A DNA stretch of 17,192 bases from Candidatus Saccharimonadia bacterium (lineage in GTDB: Bacteria; Patescibacteriota; Saccharimonadia; Saccharimonadales; Saccharimonadaceae), in assembly GCA_023257055.1 (NCBI GenBank), contig JALRDG010000034.1, positions 1 through 17,192 on the forward strand, given 5' to 3'. The notes beneath the pieces are model-generated. The model had not been told where the DNA came from. It did no database searches and was given only the letters and a program-made list of their open reading frames with translations. Made by a program: the position numbers and the translations under genes. Positions 4,907 through 11,802 of the stretch are shown here, in pieces; position 1 is the stretch's first letter; the number at the start of each line of letters is the position of its first letter.

Positions 4907-6655
4907 ATGAAATACACTGGCTTTAGCGACGACCGAGTTAAACTTTTCTCGATTGCCCTTATCATTTTGATGGGGCTTTTTGTGCTTCGACTGTTTTATT
5001 TGCAGGTTATTATGCACGATGAATATACGCAACTGGCGCGTGCTGAACAGCAACGAAGACTGGTTATCCCCGCTGAACGTGGTGAAATTTATGCATTGAC
5101 GCACAATCAGCCGGTAAAGTTAGTCTTGAATCAAGCAGTCTATACAATATTTGCCGATCCACAGGTTGTCGAGGACAAAGATAAGGTAATAGATGTTATT
5201 TCCCGCGTAGCTGGTGGCGAGATGGTAGATAAAGCGCGTGAAGTCCTCAAAAATGCGAGTGACGAATCCAGGTACGTTATTCTGGCAAAGGGCGTAACCC
5301 GTAAGCAGGCTGAACTGATCAAAAAAGAAACACTAGCAGGGGTTGGTGCGCAAACCGAGACGCGTCGCGTGTATCCCGAAGGTGGCTTAGCTTCGCAAAC
5401 CCTTGGCTTTGTGAATGCAGAAGGGATGGGGCAATATGGCATTGAGCAGTCGCTCAATGATCGCCTCACTGGTAAAGATGGGTTGTTGCAGGCAGTCACC
5501 GACGTCAGTAATGTACCGCTATCGATTGGCAAAGATAATATCAATATTGAACCGCAAGACGGTGAAGACATCGTGCTATCGATCGACCGTAATATACAGT
5601 CGTATGTGGAAGATACGCTAAAAAAAGGTCTAGAAAAAGCTGGTGCGAAAACGGGTAGTGCTGTCGTCATGAATCCACGTACTGGCCAGGTGATGGCGAT
5701 GGCGAATTACCCGACCTATAACCCGGCGGAATTCTTCAAAGTAACGGACGTACAGGCGTTTACGAATGGCGTTGTTTCTAGTCCGTATGAACCTGCATCG
5801 GTACTAAAGACATTGCTATTTGCTACTGCTATCGATCAGGGGGCTGTTAATAGAATGACGCCGTACGTAAACACTGATTCCGTACGAGTTGATGATGCGG
5901 TAATCAATAATGCATTGAAGGGTATGACAGGTACTCGTACAATGCAGGAGGCCTATAACTGGTCACTCAACACGGGGTCTGTATATGCAGCACAGCAGCT
6001 TGGTGGCGGACGTATTAACGACAAGGCCCGTAAGATTATGTATGAGTACTATCATGATCGATTTGGGCTTGGCGAGACAACAGGCGTAGAAGTGTTTGGT
6101 GAGCAGTCCGGGTATGTCGTTGAGCCAAATGCGGCAAGTGGTGAAGGTAATGCTGTGCGCTACTCGAACATGACATTTGGGCAGGGACTTGATGTTACGA
6201 TGATTCAAGTGTGCTCGGCATTTGTATCGATTATTAACGGTGGAAATTACTATAAGCCGACAGTGTTGGCGGGTACTGTCGACAATGGTGTATATAAACC
6301 GGATACAAAGCCACAACCCGAGCGTCGGACGATCAGTCAGGCGACATCGGATGAGATGGTGAAAATGGCAATGGAGGGTCGTAAGGCGTTTTATGATTCA
6401 AAGCGAGACCGTAGTGGCTATATGGTCGGCGGAAAAACCGGTACATCACAACAAATTCAAAATGGTAAATATGTTTTCAATGAAACAGTCGGAACATACC
6501 TTGGTTTCGGGGGTGACACTGAAGCAAAGTATGTCATAATGGTACAAGTAGCTGCGCCCGACAAAAAGCTTGAAGGCGGTATACACGCCGGCCCGATCTT
6601 CACTGATATATCGAACTGGATGATAGATTATTTAAAGCTCCAACCACAAGGATAA
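4907..6655 (+). CDS. ftsI: Class B penicillin-binding protein (FtsI/PBP3-like peptidoglycan transpeptidase)
   Basis: This is the septal D,D-transpeptidase that cross-links new peptidoglycan. It has 582 residues: a short cytoplasmic tail, a membrane anchor (about residues 12-32), a PBP dimer domain (about 35-215, including IPAERGEIYA) and a C-terminal transpeptidase domain. The active-site motifs are all present: SxxK as SVLK (Ser298, Lys301), SxN as SLN (353-355) and KTG (510-512, within GGKTGTSQQ). Ser298 is the nucleophile and the beta-lactam target. No PASTA domain is present. The start is ATG 4907, one base after the ftsL stop; an alternative start would truncate the anchor. Downstream, mraY follows after 3 bases. 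The position next to ftsL favours FtsI over an elongation-type PBP2. Confidence 0.95.
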   Translation: MKYTGFSDDRVKLFSIALIILMGLFVLRLFYLQVIMHDEYTQLARAEQQRRLVIPAERGEIYALTHNQPVKLVLNQAVYTIFADPQVVEDKDKVIDVISRVAGGEMVDKAREVLKNASDESRYVILAKGVTRKQAELIKKETLAGVGAQTETRRVYPEGGLASQTLGFVNAEGMGQYGIEQSLNDRLTGKDGLLQAVTDVSNVPLSIGKDNINIEPQDGEDIVLSIDRNIQSYVEDTLKKGLEKAGAKTGSAVVMNPRTGQVMAMANYPTYNPAEFFKVTDVQAFTNGVVSSPYEPASVLKTLLFATAIDQGAVNRMTPYVNTDSVRVDDAVINNALKGMTGTRTMQEAYNWSLNTGSVYAAQQLGGGRINDKARKIMYEYYHDRFGLGETTGVEVFGEQSGYVVEPNAASGEGNAVRYSNMTFGQGLDVTMIQVCSAFVSIINGGNYYKPTVLAGTVDNGVYKPDTKPQPERRTISQATSDEMVKMAMEGRKAFYDSKRDRSGYMVGGKTGTSQQIQNGKYVFNETVGTYLGFGGDTEAKYVIMVQVAAPDKKLEGGIHAGPIFTDISNWMIDYLKLQPQG

Positions 6656-6658
6656 AGC

Positions 6659-7696
6659 ATGAACACACAAACACTTACCACTGCCACGAATGAACTGACT
6701 GGAATGTTTCTATTAAGTCTCGGTGCGTTTTTATTCGCAATGGCTCTGACTCCAATTTATACTTATTTTGCCTATCGATATCATTTCTGGAAAAAACAGC
6801 GCAGTACAAGTACGACCGGTGAGGCACTAACGGTTTTTAATAAGCTGCATGCCAATAAGTTTAAGCGCAATATTCCAACGATGGCCGGTGTGATTGGTGT
6901 CGTAGCTATAACGGTGATTACTCTCGGCTTTAATTTGGACCGCTCAGAGACATGGTTGCCGCTCGCGGCATTGGTTGGCGGTGGCTTGGTGGGGCTTCTC
7001 GACGACATTATTAATCTGCGAGGGCAGGGTACTGGCGTGGCCGGGTTGCGTTCGAGTATAAAGTTTACAATGATTGCAGTTCTTGGAGCTGTGCTTGGCT
7101 GGTTCTTTTATGCGAATCTGCAGTTTACAGAGGTGCATTTACCATTTTTGGGCGATTTTGAAATAGGCCTGTGGATTGTTCCATTGTTCGCTTTTGCGGT
7201 CGTTGCAACCGGCAACGCAGTAAATATTAGTGACGGGCTTGATGGCTTGGCTGGCGGCTTATTGGCACTAAGTTATGCAGTGTTTGGGGGAATTGCGCTG
7301 TTTCAAGAGCAGTTACTACTTGCAGGATTCTGCTTTACGGTTGTCGGCGCACTGCTGAGCTACCTGTGGTTCAATATCTATCCGGCTCGGTTCTTCATGG
7401 GGGACGTTGGTAGTTTTGCATTCGGAGCAAGCCTTGGGGTGATCGCGATGATGACAAATGCATTATTTCTTCTCCCAGTCATTGGATTCCTGTTCGTCAT
7501 CGAAGCCGGCTCTAGTTTAATTCAAATTACATCAAAGCGGCTGTTTAAGCGTAAAGTATTTGTTTCCGCACCGCTGCATCATCACTTAGAAGCGAAAGGG
7601 TGGCCAGAAGTGAAGGTTACGATGCGATTCTGGGTGATTGGTTGCGTAACCGGTTTCATTGGTTTTCTGCTGGCGCTTGCAGGAGGGCATGTTTAA
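6659..7696 (+). CDS. mraY: Phospho-N-acetylmuramoyl-pentapeptide-transferase MraY
   Basis: MraY transfers phospho-MurNAc-pentapeptide from UDP to undecaprenyl phosphate, forming lipid I on the inner face of the membrane. The 345-residue protein is a polytopic membrane enzyme. Visible catalytic landmarks are the Asp pair in LLDDIINL (residues 115-116), the NAVNISDGLDGLAGG signature (Asn186, Asn189, Asp192, Asp195), FMGDVGSFAFGASLG, and the triple histidine PLHHHLEAKGW (His307-309). These are characteristic of MraY rather than WecA-type relatives. AAGGA (6648-6652) sits 6 bases before the ATG at 6659, inside the end of ftsI, so translation is coupled. The N-terminal region before the first conserved loop is slightly longer than usual. 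The stop is 3 bases before the ftsW start. Confidence 0.96.
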   Translation: MNTQTLTTATNELTGMFLLSLGAFLFAMALTPIYTYFAYRYHFWKKQRSTSTTGEALTVFNKLHANKFKRNIPTMAGVIGVVAITVITLGFNLDRSETWLPLAALVGGGLVGLLDDIINLRGQGTGVAGLRSSIKFTMIAVLGAVLGWFFYANLQFTEVHLPFLGDFEIGLWIVPLFAFAVVATGNAVNISDGLDGLAGGLLALSYAVFGGIALFQEQLLLAGFCFTVVGALLSYLWFNIYPARFFMGDVGSFAFGASLGVIAMMTNALFLLPVIGFLFVIEAGSSLIQITSKRLFKRKVFVSAPLHHHLEAKGWPEVKVTMRFWVIGCVTGFIGFLLALAGGHV

Positions 7697-7699
7697 ACT

Positions 7700-9010
7700 A
7701 TGCAGGTAGCTGCTGCGCGTAACGGACGAGCAGTGCAAGGTACTGCTCCGGGGGAACCTGTTCTCCGGCGGCATCGACCTGATTATCTCATCCTGTTATT
7801 TATGGGGCTGTTGATGCTTATCGGCCTAATTACGATGTATGCAATTGGGCCGCAGCGCGCCAATGTGCTGAATAACGCCTATGGGTCGAATTATAGTGAA
7901 ACCTATTTTGTTATTAAGCAGGCGGTTAGTCTTGCACTGGCAGGCATGGCTTTTGCTGCTTTCGCTATCGTGCCGTACAGATTTATACAGAGGTATGCAG
8001 CAAAAGTACTCCTGGCTGGGATAATAGCCTGTACGCTGCTATTCCTGGCGGGAAATGTGCTCGATATCCGAGCAATCGTGCCCGAGACTCTTGGTGCGCA
8101 CCGATGGTTCTTCTTGGGGCCACTTGGAAGTTTTCAGCCAGCAGAGCTTTTAAAGTTTGGCATCCTTTTATTTGCGGCTGGATTCTTAGGTATGCGTGCC
8201 CGTCAAGGTGTCATTAATGATAAAGAGCTCACGTTAAAGCCGATGGCGGCACTCATGGCGGTAGCGGCGCTGTTTATTATCGTCTTTCAAAAAGATATGG
8301 GAACAGGTATCTCGCTGACCGCAATTGTCATGACGATGATTATTGCGGCACACATGAAATGGGAGATTATCTTTAAAATCATGCTTGGGTTAGTTGCTCT
8401 TGGCGTGGTGTTTATTTTAATTGCCCCGCATCGCATGGAGCGTGTATCGACCTTTCTGTCGGGTGATGCAATTTCAAGCGATCAGGCATCAGGTGATGCG
8501 TATCATATTAAGCAAGCAAGAATAGCGATCGGAACCGGCGGCCCATTTGGTCTTGGTATTGGAAATAGTGTGCAGGCGACTGGATACTTGCCGGAGGCAA
8601 TTAACGACTCAGTCTTTGCAATTCTGGGAGAGACATTTGGGTTTGTCGGTTTGGTAGCAATCATGGGGTTGTTCTCTGCGCTGCTATTTCGACTATTGCG
8701 AACGATAGATGGCCTGCAAGATATGCGCATGCGTCTTGTCGTTGCTGGAGTATTTGGCTGGATGGCGGCGCATGTTGTGATGAATATTGCTGCAATGACT
8801 GGCCTTGTCCCGCTTACTGGTATTACGTTGCCGCTATTGAGCTATGGCGGTACTAGTATGTTATTCATTGCTGCCGGGCTTGGGCTTGCTTTTCAGTTGT
8901 CGCGGTATACGTCGCATTTGGTAAATCATAAGGAGGGAAAAAATGAAGATTCTCGCAGTCGGCGGGGGGTCGGGCGGCCACGTTACGCCAGTCGTCGCAG
9001 TTATTCGTGA
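7700..9010 (+). CDS. ftsW: SEDS-family peptidoglycan glycosyltransferase FtsW
   Basis: FtsW polymerises lipid II into septal glycan strands as a partner of the class B PBP. The 436-residue protein has about ten membrane segments. SEDS landmarks include PAELLKFGILLF, FQKDMGTG, and the loop YLPEAINDSVFAILGETFGF carrying Asp303, which aligns with the catalytic Asp of RodA/FtsW. The C-terminal signature PLTGITLPLLSYGGTSMLF is also present. The ~25-residue N-terminal tail is polar and Arg-rich. The last ~22 codons overlap murG by 68 bases in another frame and encode a basic Ser/Arg-rich tail, an unusually long overlap. Position between mraY and murG, after ftsI, supports FtsW rather than RodA. Confidence 0.95.
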   Translation: MQVAAARNGRAVQGTAPGEPVLRRHRPDYLILLFMGLLMLIGLITMYAIGPQRANVLNNAYGSNYSETYFVIKQAVSLALAGMAFAAFAIVPYRFIQRYAAKVLLAGIIACTLLFLAGNVLDIRAIVPETLGAHRWFFLGPLGSFQPAELLKFGILLFAAGFLGMRARQGVINDKELTLKPMAALMAVAALFIIVFQKDMGTGISLTAIVMTMIIAAHMKWEIIFKIMLGLVALGVVFILIAPHRMERVSTFLSGDAISSDQASGDAYHIKQARIAIGTGGPFGLGIGNSVQATGYLPEAINDSVFAILGETFGFVGLVAIMGLFSALLFRLLRTIDGLQDMRMRLVVAGVFGWMAAHVVMNIAAMTGLVPLTGITLPLLSYGGTSMLFIAAGLGLAFQLSRYTSHLVNHKEGKNEDSRSRRGVGRPRYASRRSYS

Positions 9011-10097
9011 GCTACGTCAGTTAGACCAAGAGGCGGAAGTGCGTTTTTGGTGTGATAAGACATTTGAGGCACAGGCGAGGAGTATTGTGTCTAAATATGA
9101 CCAATCGATACCTGTTACGTCAATCATTTCTGGCAAGCTACGACGATATCACGGCATGCCACTCTGGAAGCAGCTACTGACACCTTCGATCGTTCTCCCG
9201 AATGCTCGCGACCTCTTCCTTGTAGCTGCCGGGTTTATGCAAAGTATTGCAAAGTTGCTTATATGGCGACCCGATGTCGTATTTACCAAGGGTGGGTTCG
9301 TATGCCTACCTGTCGGATACGCGGCTGCGCTGCTCAGAGTGCCACTTGTGATTCATGACTCTGATGCACATCCGGGGTTGACGAACCGCTTACTTGCACG
9401 GTTTGCTACGACTATTGCGACTGGTTCTCCACTCGAGTATTACTCGTACCCCAAAAGCAAATCACATTACGTCGGTATTCCTGTGGATGCGACATTTCAT
9501 CCTCGTACGGCCACTCAAAAAATCGAGAGTAAGCGACAACTCGGTGTTGAGCAAGATGTGCCACTTGTTGTAGTGACTGGCGGCGGACTGGGTGCTGTAC
9601 GTATTAATAATGCAGTAATGCGGAGCCTTGATGTATTGTTGCCGCGCGTCTCGCTTATTCTTGTGTCTGGTGTTGCGCAATACGAGGAGTTAAAGAAAAT
9701 CGCACCTGAACATCCTCGGTTTCAGCTCACTCCTTTCGTCTCGAGTGGTATGGCTGATATGCTCGGTGCGGCTGATATTGTCGTAGCGCGCGCCGGCGCA
9801 ACCACACTTCTTGAATTGGCGGCTCTCGGTGCGCCGACGATTCTTATTCCGAACGGCCTGCTAACTGGGGGTCATCAACTGAAGAATGCCAAAGTGTATC
9901 AAGATGCCGGTGCCGTTGAGGTGATCGAGGAGAATACGATGATAGCTGATGATACGCTACTTGCGCAGACTATCTTACATTTACAGGATGATCCGGAGCG
10001 TCGGAAGGAGATGTCGGAAGCGTTTCTATCGTTTGCTAAGCCGCGTGCCGCCTCGGATATGGCACGACTGATAGTTGATGCGGTTGTGCGCAAGTAG
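8943..10097 (+). CDS. murG: UDP-GlcNAc:lipid I N-acetylglucosaminyltransferase MurG
   Basis: MurG adds GlcNAc to lipid I to give lipid II at the cytoplasmic membrane face. The GT-B protein has 384 residues. The N-terminal glycine loop VGGGSGGHVTP (His13) and the C-terminal donor-site segments ARAGATTLLELAALGAP and TGGHQLKNAK (His311, Gln312) are clear. The segment that is typically HEQN followed by GxxN is here HDSDAHPGLTNR (138-149), a noticeable change in the acceptor-side motif. The start at 8943 is secure: AAGGAGG lies 6 bases upstream, the best ribosome binding site in the cluster, located inside ftsW. That strong site may offset the disadvantage of the 68-base overlap. Confidence 0.95.
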   Translation: MKILAVGGGSGGHVTPVVAVIRELRQLDQEAEVRFWCDKTFEAQARSIVSKYDQSIPVTSIISGKLRRYHGMPLWKQLLTPSIVLPNARDLFLVAAGFMQSIAKLLIWRPDVVFTKGGFVCLPVGYAAALLRVPLVIHDSDAHPGLTNRLLARFATTIATGSPLEYYSYPKSKSHYVGIPVDATFHPRTATQKIESKRQLGVEQDVPLVVVTGGGLGAVRINNAVMRSLDVLLPRVSLILVSGVAQYEELKKIAPEHPRFQLTPFVSSGMADMLGAADIVVARAGATTLLELAALGAPTILIPNGLLTGGHQLKNAKVYQDAGAVEVIEENTMIADDTLLAQTILHLQDDPERRKEMSEAFLSFAKPRAASDMARLIVDAVVRK

Positions 10098-10108
10098 CGC
10101 TAGGAATC

Positions 10109-10117
10109 TGTTACAAT
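10109..10117 (+). promoter_or_regulatory. Extended -10 promoter upstream of ftsQ
   Basis: TGTTACAAT is an extended -10 (TG, one base, TACAAT at 10112-10117) in the 32-base murG-ftsQ gap, with no convincing -35. Its start would be near 10124, leaving a leader of about 6 bases before the ATG at 10130. No Shine-Dalgarno sequence is present, which fits a nearly leaderless mRNA. Confidence 0.4.
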
Positions 10118-10129
10118 AACATAAGAACT

Positions 10130-11074
10130 ATGGGCAAATTTTCTCGCACTCCATCTGACCAGCCGCCGCGTCGTCGTGCCGCGTCGACCGAAGAGCGTAC
10201 GCCGGCAACCCAGAGCGACGACGAGGCGGTCTTGTTTCGACGTAATCGTACGTTGACCGGTAGTCCGTCGTCATATGTCCGGGCAACTGCCGAGCGCGCC
10301 GGACACATGAAGTCTGGTCGCGTTCAGGCGCACGAACTAACCATGCAACGTCGCAAGCTGGGTGGTGCTTTAGTCGGATCGTCTATTGCCGCCGTCGTAC
10401 TACTGGTAGTCGTTCTGCAATTTACTGCCCACGCAGCAATTAGTACCCCTGGTGTAGTCGCTCCAGTGCCGACCGATATGTATAAAAAAAGTATCGAAGC
10501 ATATCTTGTGTATCGGCCATTTGAGCGTATTCGGCTTTTTACGAATGAGGAAAATTTGTCACGTCATGTTATGCACGATGCTCCTGAGGTGGCCGCAGTG
10601 AAGGTCGTAGGAGGTGGCGGATTTGCGACATCTGTGTTTGAGGTAACATTACGTAAACCCTTGGCATCATGGGCTATCCAAAATGCTCGCTACTATGTCG
10701 ACGAAAAAGGCGTATCGTTCAGTCGCAACGGTTATGACGACCCTGCTATTTCAATTATAGATGAAAGTGGCGTCCCCGTCGAAGCGGGTGTTGCGATTGC
10801 TAGTAACCGGTTCCTCGGCTATGTTGGTCGCACGATTGGTGAATTTGAAGATCATGGCGTGGCGATAGATAAAGTTTCTATTCCTATTGGCACAACACGG
10901 CAGATAGCTATTATTCCTTCAGGGAAGGGGTATCCGCTGCGTATGTCGATTGATCGTGCAGTGGGTGAGCAAGTGGAGGATGGCGTCAGGGCGCTTCGAT
11001 ATGTTGATTCGCAGAACCTTACTCCGCAGTATATCGATGTGCGTGTTGGCGGTAGGGCTTTTTACAAGGAATAG
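10130..11074 (+). CDS. ftsQ: FtsQ/DivIB-like cell division protein
   Basis: FtsQ is a bitopic scaffold that joins early and late divisome proteins and binds FtsL-type partners outside the membrane. The 314-residue product has a long Arg-rich, probably disordered cytoplasmic tail (1-75), a membrane helix (about 76-100, GGALVGSSIAAVVLLVVVLQF), a POTRA-type region (about 120-180) and a beta domain. The beta domain contains LRKPLASWAIQNARYYVDEKG, trimmed here to its family-typical pattern of an R-x-P and W-x-x-x-x-x-x-YVD core. Position after murG matches other dcw clusters. Identity rests on topology, the beta-domain pattern and position. It is the last cluster gene here; ftsA and ftsZ do not follow, and an AT-rich gap begins after the TAG. 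Confidence 0.85.
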   Translation: MGKFSRTPSDQPPRRRAASTEERTPATQSDDEAVLFRRNRTLTGSPSSYVRATAERAGHMKSGRVQAHELTMQRRKLGGALVGSSIAAVVLLVVVLQFTAHAAISTPGVVAPVPTDMYKKSIEAYLVYRPFERIRLFTNEENLSRHVMHDAPEVAAVKVVGGGGFATSVFEVTLRKPLASWAIQNARYYVDEKGVSFSRNGYDDPAISIIDESGVPVEAGVAIASNRFLGYVGRTIGEFEDHGVAIDKVSIPIGTTRQIAIIPSGKGYPLRMSIDRAVGEQVEDGVRALRYVDSQNLTPQYIDVRVGGRAFYKE

Positions 11075-11802
11075 GGGAATTGCAGGCGAGGGGATTCGTG
11101 TTCTACTTTTGTTCGCTTATGTAAAAAACTATATTTAAATATATAAATACAAAAAAAGCAAATAGTCAAAAAAGAGGGGAAAGGGGTAGTGGGGCAATGA
11201 AAAATAAAAAAAGTCAAATACTGTATAGATTGTGGATAAGTTTATTCGTCTAACTAAACGCATTAAATAGCACACAGTATGATATGCTTCCGCTCGTTGT
11301 CTGTATGTATGTTCGGGATATGTTGCACATAAAAATATCTAATGGCTAAGTACGTGCATTGAGCAGCTCCCTCCTAAAAAGAAACGATTAAGGTTAATGT
11401 AGTTGTATAATGACGTATTGGCACTAAATCGACCTGAATGCTTACTCATCTGTACAATCATTATTTAATGTCGTAAAAGGTATATTGTGCGACGCATATT
11501 ATATTTCTCGTTTTCCTACTCATATACACTAACCTGCTCGCCAAAACTATGTTTTTTATGCGTGCGAATAACTAATGGATCATCCCCGCTTTCACGCATG
11601 TAATAATTCTCATATACCCACGGCTACGTGCCTTTACCGGCGTCTTGTAAATTCTATATAAAGCGTCTGTCAATTTCGCATATGTTAGTTCCATTGCTAT
11701 GGTAATTAGGTATCCTGAATGTTCTATTTTTGTTCGTACCTGGTGCATATCGTATTTTACACGGACATAGAGAAGTGATTGTACCGCTGTGCGGCCCGAT
11801 GA
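11075..11802. other. 728-base AT-rich stretch without a recognisable gene, between convergent genes
   Basis: This gap separates ftsQ (+) from the VirD4-like gene (-). I find no ORF with convincing coding character, no tRNA and no strong terminator for either flanking gene. Visible items are a 14-bp AT palindrome TATATTTAAATATA near 11130, a perfect DnaA box (11231-11239), and on the minus strand an orphan AGGAGG (11370-11375) before a six-codon ORF (11339-11359). An 18-codon plus-strand ORF starts at 11198. The base composition is clearly more AT-rich than the flanks. It may be a decayed gene region. Confidence 0.6.
11231..11239 (-). promoter_or_regulatory. DnaA box (TTATCCACA on minus strand)
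   Basis: TGTGGATAA on the plus strand is a perfect DnaA box in reverse orientation, just right of an A/T-rich stretch (11100-11230). It stands alone, so its role is uncertain. Confidence 0.35.

Noticed and set aside
11198..11254. 18-codon plus-strand ORF starting MKNKKSQIL
   Set aside because: Very short, A-rich by composition, overlaps the DnaA box, and there is no promoter or conserved context.
11075..11802. Replication origin in the AT-rich gap
   Set aside because: Only one perfect DnaA box, no dnaA or dnaN nearby and no cluster of boxes; a strand-skew calculation over the genome would be needed.
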